The notes beneath the pieces were generated by a model. The model had not been told where the DNA came from, made no database searches, and worked only from the letters and a program-made list of their open reading frames with translations. Positions 16,445-25,789 of a stretch of DNA of 64,000 nt are shown here, in pieces. Position 1 is the stretch's first letter. Every line of letters begins with the position of its first letter. The translations under genes were made by a program, and so were the position numbers. The DNA comes from Deltaproteobacteria bacterium (GTDB taxonomy: Bacteria; Myxococcota; Kuafuiibacteriia; Kuafuiibacteriales; Kuafuiibacteriaceae), in assembly GCA_016713425.1 (NCBI GenBank), contig JADJPE010000005.1, positions 1,364,001 to 1,428,000 of the forward strand. The letters run 5' to 3'.

Positions 16445-17734
16445 CTATTCGGGCTGCGCGAGGGCTCGCAGGAGGACGACCGTTAGATTGTCGGGCTTCG
16501 CCAACATGAACACCATCCTTCGCAGAATACGCAGACACAACCGATTAACAGCTTCCTCGGCCGAGGTCGACTCGGCGAGTATCGCGGCGACGCGCGCGGC
16601 GCCGAGCCCGGCGTCGAGCAGCCCGTCGGAACAAAGGAGCAGCCAATCGCCGCTCTCCATCGTCCACACGTAGGATTCCGGCGCCGGCCCTTCCGGCACC
16701 AGCCCAATCGCGTGCGTCAACGCGCCCACCTGGGGCGGCCTCGTGCACTCTTGAAGCTGAGTGCGCGCCTTGATCTGCCCTGCGCGATCCAAGAGAAAGG
16801 CACCCGAATCCCCGGAGTTTACGAGCACCGCCGTAAAAGCACTCGGCCCTCCGCGCGCATCTCGGGGGGATTCTCCGTGTCTCTCCGCATGCGCCCGGAC
16901 GCATATCGCCGTCGTCACCTCACCCTGGCGCCGACGAACCAAGAGCTGGTGCGCTTTCTCGTACGCGTCCAGGAAGCAGGCGATGTCCGGAGAAATCGGA
17001 GGCTCGCGGGCCTGGTTCTCTGGGGGGTCATACCCTCGGACCGGATCTTTCCCTGGCTTCTGAGCCTTCCCTGGCTTCTGAGCCTTCCCTGGCTTCTGAT
17101 CCTTCCCTGGCTTCTGAGCCTTCGCTGGCTTCTGATCCTTCGCCGGTTTCTGATCCTTCGCCGGTTTCTGATCCTTCGCTGGCTTCTGATCCTTCGCTGG
17201 CTTCTGATCCTTCGCTGGCGACTGGTCCTTCCCTGGCGCCTGATCATTCGGGCGTCGATCGAGGAGCGCGTCGGTCGCGCCCTCACGGGCGCCATACCGG
17301 GCCCGCATGGCCTCGAAGATCGTCTCCGCGCCCAGGGCGCTCGCTTCGCCGCGCCGCTCGCCCCCGAGGCCACCCGCCTGATCGAGAACCGCAGCATAGA
17401 CGTCGCCCTCTCGGTCCTGAATCGCGAAGGCGGCGTCCTCGTTGTAGCGGGCGTAGCCACGCCCTCGGGAGGAGAACACCGCACCTTCGAAGAAACGCGT
17501 CCGGAGCGGAACCGCACCGCCTTGGGTCTCCGCGCCACCCAAAGCAGCCGTCGCGAGCTCATCGAGTCGCTGAACCGTGTCGAGGCATGGACCCGCCAGC
17601 GCTTTTTCTCGGATGGCGTCGGGCGCGCGCAACCCCGACCAAGGGAACCAAATCGAAGCCACCGAAGTTGACCTTAGCCGGGAAGTCGTCAAAAGGACAC
17701 GCCGGCAACACTGAGGACCGCCCTCGGGCCACAC
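16445..17734 (-). CDS. PP2C-type Ser/Thr protein phosphatase with a Lys/Pro repeat insert
   Basis: The frame is open for 429 residues from a GTG; the true start may lie later because the first 60-70 residues are not phosphatase-like. PP2C motifs are visible: RGYARYNEDAAFAIQD, DQAGGLGGERRGEAS (the usual DGxGG reads DQAGG here), NSGDSGAFLLDR and LLLCSDGLLDAG with a C-terminal KPDNLTVVLL. Between motif blocks lies a highly basic insert of about 70 residues made of KDQKPA/KAQKPG repeats. The enzyme presumably dephosphorylates the targets of the kinase directly downstream. The Gln in place of Gly beside the metal-binding Asp is uncommon. Confidence 0.85.
   Translation of the reverse strand: MWPEGGPQCCRRVLLTTSRLRSTSVASIWFPWSGLRAPDAIREKALAGPCLDTVQRLDELATAALGGAETQGGAVPLRTRFFEGAVFSSRGRGYARYNEDAAFAIQDREGDVYAAVLDQAGGLGGERRGEASALGAETIFEAMRARYGAREGATDALLDRRPNDQAPGKDQSPAKDQKPAKDQKPAKDQKPAKDQKPAKDQKPAKAQKPGKDQKPGKAQKPGKAQKPGKDPVRGYDPPENQAREPPISPDIACFLDAYEKAHQLLVRRRQGEVTTAICVRAHAERHGESPRDARGGPSAFTAVLVNSGDSGAFLLDRAGQIKARTQLQECTRPPQVGALTHAIGLVPEGPAPESYVWTMESGDWLLLCSDGLLDAGLGAARVAAILAESTSAEEAVNRLCLRILRRMVFMLAKPDNLTVVLLRALAQPE
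17045..17245 (-). repeat. 18-bp in-frame tandem repeat in the PP2C gene
   Basis: About 11 copies of an 18-bp unit (plus-strand CCTTCGCTGGCTTCTGAT) encode KDQKPA and variants KAQKPG/KDQSPA. The copies differ by one to three bases, some at codon third positions, so the array is not brand new. Confidence 0.88.
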
Positions 17735-17924
17735 CGACCACAGAGGTCACAGAGGCCACACCGACACCCCGACCACCGAGGCCAAGGGGACAGCGCTGAA
17801 GGGGCGACAGCGCTGACCATCGAAGACGGACACGGGCCGAGAAGGCGAAGGGCACCATTGACCGCGAAATCCCCGGCTGGGAAGTTGGCCCGGCCCAAGA
17901 CCCGGCCCAAGAAGGAGAGATCTC

Positions 17925-20777
17925 ATGAATCGGATCCGGCAGATCGGCGAGCTAGGCCAGAGCATCTGGTACGACGATATCCAGCGCAGAATGATCTGGA
18001 CCGGGGATCTTCACCGCCGGGTCCAAGAAGATGGCCTAAAAGGCGTCACGAGCAACCCCGCGATCTTCGAGGCGGCCATCGCGCGCAGCGACGACTACCA
18101 CGGCGCGCTGGCGGCCGCGGCGCGCAACGGCGCCAGCGCCCTCGAAACCTACGAGACCATCGCCGTCGAGGACATCCAGTGGGCCTGTGACGTCCTCCAT
18201 TCGGTCCATGTCGAGACTCAAGGACGCGATGGCTTCGTCAGCCTTGAAGTTTCACCTCACCACGCCCACGACACCCGGGCAACGATCGAAGAAGGTGCGC
18301 GGCTCTGGACGATGGTGGACCGACCAAATCTCATGATCAAGGTGCCCGCCACGCCGGAAGGCCTGCCCGCGATCGAGCGGCTGATCACGGAAGGCGTGAA
18401 CGTCAACGTCACCCTCCTCTTCTCAGTCGAGCGCTACCGCGCCGTGTTCGAGGCGTTCATGGCCGGGCTCGAGGCACGTGCAACCCGAAGCGGCGACGTA
18501 CGCACGGTCGCAAGTGTCGCGAGCTTCTTCGTCAGCCGCATCGACACGATGGTCGACGGCCTCCTCACCCAACGCCTCGCCCAGCTCTCGAGCAACAGCG
18601 GCCGCCAACAAATCGAACGGCTCATGGGACAAGCCGGAATCGCATCCGCCAAACTCGCCTACGAGGCCTACGAATCCATGGTCTTAGGCGCTCGATGGAA
18701 GGCGCTTGCCGCCCAAGGTGCACAAGCGCAGCGCCTGCTCTACGGCAGTACATCAACCAAGAATCCGGCGTATCGCGACGTTCGCTATGTCGAGGCGCTG
18801 ATTGGACCCGACACCGTCAATACCGTTCCGGCCGCCACGTACGAGGCCTTCAAGGATCACGGAGAAGCCCGACCGGCAACTCTCAAGATAGGCTTGGACG
18901 AAGCGAAGGAGGCTCTAGCGGCCCTCGAAAAGCTGGGTGTCAGCATGAACACCGTGACGGATCGTCTGCTCCAGGAGGGCGTCGCGATCTTTGTCGATGC
19001 ATTCGATCGTTTGATCGGGAGCGTCGAACAACGCCGCCGTGCCGTCCTCGGGCCGAGGCTCGTCTCGATGCGGACGGACGGCCCGGATGCGCTTCGCACC
19101 CTAGACGCCCACCTCGAACGTCTCCGAAAGGCGCGCTTCGGGCGGCGACTTTGGGCCAAGGATCCAACCCTCTTCAGCGGACAACCGGACGATCACGATC
19201 GCATTGGTCAATCGATGGGCTGGCTCACGAGCGTGGACAGCTTGCTCGATCAGGCGGATCCGATCGTCGATCTGTACGACGAGCTCGACGAGGAAGGCAT
19301 CGAGCACGTCGTCCTCATCGGCATCGGGGGCTCGAGCATTTCGGCGGATGTCCTTCACAAGATCTTCGAAGACCAGCCAGGAAGCCCAAGGCTTCACGTC
19401 CTCGACTCCATCGTCCCCGCTCAGATCTTGGCCGTCGAAGCGGCCATCGAGCTCGACACGACGCTGTTCATCCTCGCGAGCAAGAACGGGACGACGCCCG
19501 AGGTCGCGGCACTCGACGACTACTTCTGGAACAAAGTGCAGTCGGGCGATCAGTTCATCGCCATCACCGATCCCGGGACACCGCTGGAAGATTCGGCGGT
19601 CGAGCGAGGCTTTCGCGCGGTCTTCAGCGGGGATGCCGAAACGACCGAAAGCTATGCCGCACTCTCTTGCTTCGGAATGGTCCCCGCGAGTGCGATGGGG
19701 ATCGACGTCGTCCGGTTCCTCACCCGCACGCGACTGATGGTCGGGAGCTGCGAGCACGCGGTTCCCCCGGCCGAGAACGCGGGTATCAGGTTGGGCACAC
19801 TCTTGGGTGACCTTGCACTCTCAGGTCGTGACAAGATCACGCTCGTCTCGACGCCGAGCCTCGCCGCGTTGGGAGAATGGCTCGAGCAGCTCATCGCCGA
19901 GAGCACCGGCAAGGCTGGACGTGGCATCATACCCATCGACGGCGAGCCCCTCAGTACGCCCGACCTCTACGGCGTCGACCGCGTCTTCGTCTATTTCAAG
20001 CTCGCCGGCGACGGCGCCGACAAGACCGCCGAAATCGAACGCAAGTTGTCCGCGCTCTCGAGCGTCGGTCACCCTGTTCTCAACATCGTGCTCGACGACG
20101 TCTACGATCTCGGCCAGGAAATGTTCCGTTGGCAGGTCGCAACCGTCACCGCCGCCCACATTCTGGGCGTGAACCCGTTCAGCCGCCCCAACGTCGAAGA
20201 AACCAACGCGCTGACCCAAAAGCGGCTCAACCACATCGAACCCGATGGCACTCTGGCGCCTGCACCCGGCGAGCGCCTCGTCTTTGAAGACGAAGCGCTG
20301 ACTGTGTTTGCCAACGAAGAGGCATGGGAGCAAATCAAAGGCGTCAGCGTGAAGTCCATCGCCGATGTCTTCGACAAGATCCTCGAGAACGCCCCTGCAA
20401 CCGAATACGTCGCGCTGATGGCCTACATCGCACCGGACGACGAAGTCACAACCCATCTCAGCGCGGTTCGGGATCGCTTGAGAACCCGGTTTCGTTCGGC
20501 GACGACCCTCGGCTTCGGTCCCAAGTTGTTGCACTCGACCGGACAGCTCCACAAAGGAGGACCCGCGACCGGCGTGTTCATCCAAATCACGGCCGATGAC
20601 GCCGAAGACATCGAGATTCCGAGCCGCGGCTACACTTTCGGCACGCTAAAGCGGGCTCAGGAACAGGCCGATTTCATGGCGCTGTCGCAAAGACAGCGGC
20701 CGATCCTTCGGATTCACCTGTCTCAGGACAGCACGAGGAGTCTCACCGCACTCAAGGCCGCACTCGCAGTCGCCTAG
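17925..20777 (+). CDS. tal-pgi: Bifunctional transaldolase / glucose-6-phosphate isomerase
   Basis: 950 residues, the usual length for this fusion. The N-terminal half is a type-3-like transaldolase: GVTSNPAIFEAAI, and the Schiff-base Lys in NLMIKVPATPEG. From about residue 400 the C-terminal half is phosphoglucose isomerase-like with HVVLIGIGGSSISADVL (sugar-phosphate binding) and LASKNGTTPEV. Together they link the non-oxidative pentose phosphate pathway to fructose-6-phosphate/glucose-6-phosphate interconversion in the cytoplasm. The ATG is preceded by a strong ribosome-binding site (AAGGAGAG). Fused Tal-Pgi is known in several bacterial groups, so the fusion is not new. Confidence 0.95.
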   Translation: MNRIRQIGELGQSIWYDDIQRRMIWTGDLHRRVQEDGLKGVTSNPAIFEAAIARSDDYHGALAAAARNGASALETYETIAVEDIQWACDVLHSVHVETQGRDGFVSLEVSPHHAHDTRATIEEGARLWTMVDRPNLMIKVPATPEGLPAIERLITEGVNVNVTLLFSVERYRAVFEAFMAGLEARATRSGDVRTVASVASFFVSRIDTMVDGLLTQRLAQLSSNSGRQQIERLMGQAGIASAKLAYEAYESMVLGARWKALAAQGAQAQRLLYGSTSTKNPAYRDVRYVEALIGPDTVNTVPAATYEAFKDHGEARPATLKIGLDEAKEALAALEKLGVSMNTVTDRLLQEGVAIFVDAFDRLIGSVEQRRRAVLGPRLVSMRTDGPDALRTLDAHLERLRKARFGRRLWAKDPTLFSGQPDDHDRIGQSMGWLTSVDSLLDQADPIVDLYDELDEEGIEHVVLIGIGGSSISADVLHKIFEDQPGSPRLHVLDSIVPAQILAVEAAIELDTTLFILASKNGTTPEVAALDDYFWNKVQSGDQFIAITDPGTPLEDSAVERGFRAVFSGDAETTESYAALSCFGMVPASAMGIDVVRFLTRTRLMVGSCEHAVPPAENAGIRLGTLLGDLALSGRDKITLVSTPSLAALGEWLEQLIAESTGKAGRGIIPIDGEPLSTPDLYGVDRVFVYFKLAGDGADKTAEIERKLSALSSVGHPVLNIVLDDVYDLGQEMFRWQVATVTAAHILGVNPFSRPNVEETNALTQKRLNHIEPDGTLAPAPGERLVFEDEALTVFANEEAWEQIKGVSVKSIADVFDKILENAPATEYVALMAYIAPDDEVTTHLSAVRDRLRTRFRSATTLGFGPKLLHSTGQLHKGGPATGVFIQITADDAEDIEIPSRGYTFGTLKRAQEQADFMALSQRQRPILRIHLSQDSTRSLTALKAALAVA

Positions 20778-20889
20778 GCCAGCGCCCAAGACCACACGCA
20801 AAGTCGACGCGGCGCAAGGCATCCCCAAAATGCGCAGGCCTTCGACCCAGGTCTTCCCCTCCGGCCGCCGTCGGTCTATTCGAGCGACC

Positions 20890-21861
20890 ATGCGCATGCA
20901 CAATCACATTTCTGTCCTCGTCACTGCCCTCGCGGGGGTCATGATCGCGTCCGGCTGCAAGAGCCAGCTCGACGCTTCCACCGGCGAGCCGGGTGGCGAG
21001 AGCCCGCACTGCACGAACGGATCGAGCCCCGCTTCGATGCCCGCATCCATGCCCGCGGCCGATGGCGAGCGCGGCGAACAAGAGAACGCCGACATGGACA
21101 CCGCTGCGGACGCCTCGGCACCAGGCGGCTACTCAGAAGCCGAATTCGCACGCCTTCATGAGATGAAAGCCAAAGACAACACACCGCTCCGCGGAACGAT
21201 GATCGATCTCCAGGGAAGCAAAGCCTACCTAAGCCTTCCGGAAGGCGTCGCTTCGCCGATGCCGGCCGTGCTGGTGATCCACGAGTGGTGGGGCCTCAAC
21301 GACAACGTCAAGCTTTGGGCCGATCGCCTGGCAAACGAAGGCTATGCAGCGCTCGCCGTCGATCTATACGGCGGCAAGGTCGCAGCAACACCCGATGAAG
21401 CCGGGGCGCTGATGAAGAGCGTCGACAAGAAACGCGCGGCCAAGACCTTGAAGAAGGCCTACGCCTTCCTTGGTCAAGACAAGCGCATCAAAGCCAAGAA
21501 GCGCGGCGTCATTGGTTGGTGCTTTGGGGGCGGATGGTCGCTCCAAGTCGCGCTCACAGAGCCTTCGCTCACTTCGTCCGTCGTCTACTACGGTGAACTC
21601 GTCAACGATCCCAAGAAGCTCAAGACGATCAAAGCGCCTCTACTCGGCATCTTCGCCAATCAAGACAAGTGGATTACGCCGGCCCTGGTCGACGAATTCG
21701 AGAAGGCGCTCGAGAAGGCACACGTCACCCACAAAATCCTGCGATTCGACGCGGACCACGCGTTCGGTAATCCCTCCAACAAGGAACGGTACGATCGATC
21801 CGCCGCCGAGGCCGCGTGGCAAGAAACGCAGGCGTTTCTCGAGCAAACGCTCAAGAATTGA
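20890..21861 (+). CDS. Dienelactone hydrolase family lipoprotein
   Basis: 323 residues from the ATG at 20890, chosen because it gives a proper lipoprotein signal (MRMHNHISVLVTALAGVMIA, lipobox ASGC). After a Pro/Ser/Ala-rich linker comes an alpha/beta hydrolase of the dienelactone hydrolase family: VIHEWWGLNDNVK, the nucleophile elbow GWCFGGG with Cys as nucleophile, and the His in DADHAFGNPSN. Such enzymes hydrolyse lactones or small esters; here it would work in the periplasm anchored to a membrane. The next gene, a glutathione peroxidase, starts 149 bp downstream. Confidence 0.9.
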   Translation: MRMHNHISVLVTALAGVMIASGCKSQLDASTGEPGGESPHCTNGSSPASMPASMPAADGERGEQENADMDTAADASAPGGYSEAEFARLHEMKAKDNTPLRGTMIDLQGSKAYLSLPEGVASPMPAVLVIHEWWGLNDNVKLWADRLANEGYAALAVDLYGGKVAATPDEAGALMKSVDKKRAAKTLKKAYAFLGQDKRIKAKKRGVIGWCFGGGWSLQVALTEPSLTSSVVYYGELVNDPKKLKTIKAPLLGIFANQDKWITPALVDEFEKALEKAHVTHKILRFDADHAFGNPSNKERYDRSAAEAAWQETQAFLEQTLKN

Positions 21862-22010
21862 CCGCCGACGGACAGGTCCGAGGCACAACGCCGAGATCCC
21901 CAGACGACGCAGCCGACGGCGCCACTGCGCAATACGAGGCGCAGAGCCAAACCCACCCCGGCTTTGATCGGTTGAACCCGACACGGCGACAGTGTAAGCG
22001 GGCACCCAGG

Positions 22011-22499
22011 ATGTCTTCAACGATCTACGACTTCACGGCCCAAACGCTCCATGGACAGGATACGCCCATGTCCGCCTATCGCGGCAAGGTCCTGCTCATC
22101 GTGAATACGGCGAGCAAATGCGGTTTCACGCCGCAATACAAGGACCTGCAGGCTCTGTACGAGGCGCACCGCGACGAGGGGCTCGAGATCCTCGGCTTCC
22201 CGTGTAACCAGTTTGGGCGCCAAGAGCCAGGTTCTGCAGATGATATCGAGCAATTCTGCAAAGTTAACTACGGCGTCACGTTTCCGATGCACGCGAAGGT
22301 GGACGTGAACGGCAAAGACGCGCACCCGCTCTTTGTGTTCCTGAAGAAGGAGGCGCCGGGCATCCTTGGGAGCGAAGCCATCAAATGGAACTTCACCAAG
22401 TTCCTGGTGAACCGCGAGGGGCAGGTGCTCAAGCGCTACGCCCCAAAGGACACGCCCGCGGATATCGACGGTGACATCGTCGCCGCGCTCCGAGCCTGA
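22011..22499 (+). CDS. Glutathione peroxidase family thiol peroxidase
   Basis: 162 residues from the ATG at 22011. It has all three family blocks: IVNTASKCGFTPQ with a catalytic Cys (not selenocysteine), LGFPCNQFGRQEPG, and KWNFTKFLVN with the Trp/Asn of the catalytic tetrad. Bacterial members of this type usually use thioredoxin rather than glutathione as reductant and reduce hydroperoxides. There is no export signal, so it is cytoplasmic. The frame extends upstream but the family begins at this ATG. Confidence 0.93.
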   Translation: MSSTIYDFTAQTLHGQDTPMSAYRGKVLLIVNTASKCGFTPQYKDLQALYEAHRDEGLEILGFPCNQFGRQEPGSADDIEQFCKVNYGVTFPMHAKVDVNGKDAHPLFVFLKKEAPGILGSEAIKWNFTKFLVNREGQVLKRYAPKDTPADIDGDIVAALRA

Positions 22500-22622
22500 G
22501 CCTAAGCCTGAGCCGTTCCGCTCTCGCGCAACTCGCCGTGCAACTCTGTGACGCAACCTGCGCGTGTACGAAGGCGATCACGAGGTCGTTGAGTCGGCAC
22601 ACCCGTTGCTACCGCCCGTCTC

Positions 22623-23951
22623 ATGGGTACCACGCTGCATCAAGGCCAAACGGTCCGCTCGGGCGGCGCAAGCCGAGCCGAGGTCGAGAACATGCTTCGG
22701 AATGTCGATGCGGATGGCGATGGTCAAATCAGCGCCCGTGAACTCTCGGCCCTCGCCGCCCAAGGACGGGCGAGAGGTTTTGCCGACGGGGACGCCCTCG
22801 GACTCTTTCGCGCTGGGCTCGACGCAAGCGCGCTTGCTGAGCAGAAGTCGAGAGAACCTGGTCAGCAGTTCTCGGAAGACTACATCGACAAGAAGATGAA
22901 TCCGTTCCTCGAGCGAAGCTACGGACGAAACGGTCGTGTCGCGTCCGAGCTCGTCACACCCCAGGCCTCGAAGGAGCTCACCTCGGATGCGGCATCAGCG
23001 TACCAACGACGGGCCGGATACGACGCGCTTCAAACGAAAGCCATCGCGCAGCACCTTGGCCCGCACGCAAAGTTGAGTGACACGAACAAGGATGGTCGAA
23101 TCGACGCGAAGGACCGCGCACTCGTTCCCACGGGCAACGGCGGCTACACCTGGCACGAGATTGGAGCCAAGAAGGCCGATCGTATCAACGAAACGGTCGG
23201 ACTCGCGCGCGGCGCGAAAATTCTGGAAGGTCGCCCGCATTTCCCGAACAGCCCCGGGAACCCCGCCTGGGCAAACCGGGGGAGCGACGGCGCGCCGCGC
23301 GCGGAATGGATGGGCGGACGCCCAGGCGGTCCATGGAGCGCCGAGAAGATTCCGAGCGGCAAGCCAGGCGCTGGCGGCACCGAGTTCAAGCTCGACCAAA
23401 GCCGGATGACCGCGTCGGAAGCGCTGGACGACATGGCAAAGAATCCGAAAAACTATTGCTTCGACTGCGCGATGGCAAAGCAAGTCGTCCAATACGCGCG
23501 TGTCCGCGAGATGCTCGGCGATGACAAGTTCAATGCACTGGCCAAGAAGCACGGCATGACGATCGGCCACAGCGATGCGGCCTATCGAACAGGGTTGCTC
23601 GCAAAGATGACGGATTTCGCGCCGGGCGGGTCAGCCAACATGAAGCTCGAAGATTACAAGTCGGGGTGGCAGGGCTATGCGAAGGTCGTCTCGGTCGGGA
23701 ATCCGGACGTCATGCGGTCACTCGAGCAAAACGGTTGGTCAGGGGAGCACTTCACGGTCGCACTCAACGAAAAGGGTGAGAAGGTCGTGCATGCCCACCC
23801 ATTCGGGACGATGCCGCTCGCCGAGTTCGACGCAAAGCTCCGAGATCGCCTCGTGGCTGACTCAGGCGGCCGAATACGGCGCGAAGACATCCAGATCGAC
23901 TATCGACGCCCACTCGACTCGGACGTCGACTACGCCCGCGAAAAGCTATGA
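22623..23951 (+). CDS. EF-hand protein with a putative transglutaminase (Tgl-like) C-terminal domain
   Basis: 442 residues, no signal peptide. Two EF-hand-type calcium loops are visible: DADGDGQISARE near residue 28 and DTNKDGRIDAKD near residue 155. The C-terminal part (about 275-442) has NYCFDCAMAKQVVQYARV followed by WSGEHFTVALNEKGEKVVHA. A Cys at the start of a long helix followed some 90 residues later by a WxGE block and a His-containing strand is the layout of Bacillus spore-coat transglutaminase Tgl and related protein-glutamine gamma-glutamyltransferases; assignment is by eye only. It could be a protein cross-linking enzyme or effector. The stop overlaps the convergent GGDEF gene by 6 bp. 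Confidence 0.7.
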   Translation: MGTTLHQGQTVRSGGASRAEVENMLRNVDADGDGQISARELSALAAQGRARGFADGDALGLFRAGLDASALAEQKSREPGQQFSEDYIDKKMNPFLERSYGRNGRVASELVTPQASKELTSDAASAYQRRAGYDALQTKAIAQHLGPHAKLSDTNKDGRIDAKDRALVPTGNGGYTWHEIGAKKADRINETVGLARGAKILEGRPHFPNSPGNPAWANRGSDGAPRAEWMGGRPGGPWSAEKIPSGKPGAGGTEFKLDQSRMTASEALDDMAKNPKNYCFDCAMAKQVVQYARVREMLGDDKFNALAKKHGMTIGHSDAAYRTGLLAKMTDFAPGGSANMKLEDYKSGWQGYAKVVSVGNPDVMRSLEQNGWSGEHFTVALNEKGEKVVHAHPFGTMPLAEFDAKLRDRLVADSGGRIRREDIQIDYRRPLDSDVDYAREKL

Positions 23952-25619
23952 TGAGGAGGGCGCGTTCTTGACCCGATCCTTCACCGTCTCGAGCTCGACA
24001 CCAAGCGTCCGAGCGAGTCCGGCCGCGACGTCGCGCGGTCGTTTCGTTGGATCAGCTTCGATCGCCTTCACCGCGAAATACAGCGACATCCCGTCCCGGG
24101 CGCGGTTCTCGGAATCCTTCGGGTGTGGGATGTCAGCGGCCGATCGCGTTTGGCCATCGCTGCATTCGAACCTAACGCGGGAGGAGAGTTCGGTGATCCG
24201 TTCTTTGGCGTTCGCGCACGCCGCTTCACATGCCGCTTGCGTGAGGTGAACATCGCCGGTCAGGACGGCCATGAACTCATCGCCGCCGTGTCTGAACAGG
24301 GAGACCTTCGCGCCCACGGCCTCGAGCTCCTCGCGAAGAACGTGCACCGCGGCCTTCAGCATGGCGTCGGCGTCGGCTCGCCCCAGTACACCGTCGATGG
24401 CTCCGAGATTTCCGATGTCGACAAGCACGCCAAACGCACGCGCCGAACCAGGGTGGACAGAAACGTGCCGAACCGCGCGTTCAAGCGTGGGCAACCTTCC
24501 TACGCCAAGGAGCGCCCCCGTCGCGGGGTCGAACGCATTGAGCGTTGGGCGTCTCTTGGCAGTATTCGGCCTTCTGATCGCCTTGAGTCGCTTCTTCAGC
24601 TTCGACCGCTGAGCGTCGAACTCGTTGTCGAACAGGGGTCCCCGTCCGCAGGTCGCTTGGGTGCGCGGTCGGCCGAGGTTCGCGAAGACTTCGGCGTCGA
24701 CAAGCTGGGTCGATTCAAAGGGAGGCCTCAACGACGTCGAAGACTTGTACCGGTTGTTGAAGTCTCGCTCGACCTGGAGCAGAAGCGGCCGGGCGCTCGG
24801 CGGACCTTCGCCCGAGAGATGCCCACTTGTCGATCGAAGGTCGACGACGGTCGACAAGATCTCCACACCCTTCAATTTCGGGTCGCTGGGATGCACCAAA
24901 CTTTCCCACTGGATGGGCTGGCCGATCGACTCGATCGACCTCCCTCCGTACAGATCGTCCCGCGCCTTAAGCCTGACTCGATCGAGCGTCCCCTCAACGT
25001 CTCCGGCGTTCGCCTCCACGAGGACCCATATCCCCGGACCCTTCCCCCGAAACCCGAGCACCTTGCCCGCGCCAAACACATTAGCGAGCGTCGCGAGGAC
25101 CTGAGTCGACATGTGGCGCATGACGACGTTCGAGCCGGCGTCGGCGACCTTAGGGTTGAGGCCCTTGAGATTTCCGGGAACCTCGAGATAGGCCAGGGCC
25201 CAGGTTTCGCCAGAGACAACCCGGTCGAGCGCACGCTCAACGCTCGCATTCAATCGACTCGAAGACCAAAGACGAGTCACGACGTCTCGCTCGTTGACGC
25301 CCAGGAGGTCCTCGAGGACCTTGCGATGGCGGCCACTGATGTAGTCGCTTCCCTTGCCGCTCCTCAGGCCGACCCCCTCAACAGGCGCGGGACGGAGGAG
25401 AGGCCCAACACCGCGACCGGTCCCCTCGCCAAAAAGCCAACGACTCCGGCGATAGTCATCGTAGGCTTCATCCGAAACCGCGACGCGTTCCGTAGCAAGG
25501 CCGTCCCTCTCCTTCTGAGCATGGCGAACGGACGACCCGGAAGAAGAACGCGCGCTCTTCTTCGATTGAGTGTGACCTGAATACCGCTTGGCTTTCACAA
25601 AGACCGAACCGTCTTGCAA
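23946..25619 (-). CDS. Tandem GGDEF protein (first domain degenerate, second canonical)
   Basis: 557 residues from a TTG start; no better start is obvious. The first half has a GGDEF-like fold (about 145-235) whose motif position reads GKGPG in GFRGKGPGIWVLVE, hence degenerate. The second domain (about 345-500) has FRHGGDEFMAVL with an intact GGDEF, plus the GVLVDIGNLGAIDGVLGRADAD strand-helix that normally holds the metal-binding Asp. No receiver, PAS or membrane segment was found; the first 90 residues are Ser/Arg-rich and probably disordered. It may synthesise cyclic di-GMP, with the first domain acting as a regulatory site. Confidence 0.8.
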   Translation of the reverse strand: MQDGSVFVKAKRYSGHTQSKKSARSSSGSSVRHAQKERDGLATERVAVSDEAYDDYRRSRWLFGEGTGRGVGPLLRPAPVEGVGLRSGKGSDYISGRHRKVLEDLLGVNERDVVTRLWSSSRLNASVERALDRVVSGETWALAYLEVPGNLKGLNPKVADAGSNVVMRHMSTQVLATLANVFGAGKVLGFRGKGPGIWVLVEANAGDVEGTLDRVRLKARDDLYGGRSIESIGQPIQWESLVHPSDPKLKGVEILSTVVDLRSTSGHLSGEGPPSARPLLLQVERDFNNRYKSSTSLRPPFESTQLVDAEVFANLGRPRTQATCGRGPLFDNEFDAQRSKLKKRLKAIRRPNTAKRRPTLNAFDPATGALLGVGRLPTLERAVRHVSVHPGSARAFGVLVDIGNLGAIDGVLGRADADAMLKAAVHVLREELEAVGAKVSLFRHGGDEFMAVLTGDVHLTQAACEAACANAKERITELSSRVRFECSDGQTRSAADIPHPKDSENRARDGMSLYFAVKAIEADPTKRPRDVAAGLARTLGVELETVKDRVKNAPSSS

Positions 25620-25789
25620 GACTGCAAGGAACTAGGACCGCCGTCAACGGTTCCGCACCATCCAAGCCGAGGCAAGAACAGCGTCCGGCAAAGACCTTCA
25701 GTCCAGACATCCAAAGACGGAGCTCGCATGGGCATGTCTTCGCGGCCTGCCTCGCCTCCACCAGCACCAGCCCGTCCGTCGACGGCCGG

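Noticed and set aside
17045..17245. Regular repeats considered as a CRISPR array
   Set aside because: Units are directly adjacent, 18 bp, without unique spacers, and encode a peptide repeat. The 11-bp array at 54770 was rejected for the same reason.
24123..25580. A 485-codon plus-strand frame opposite the GGDEF gene
   Set aside because: High-GC shadow; the minus strand holds an intact GGDEF domain.
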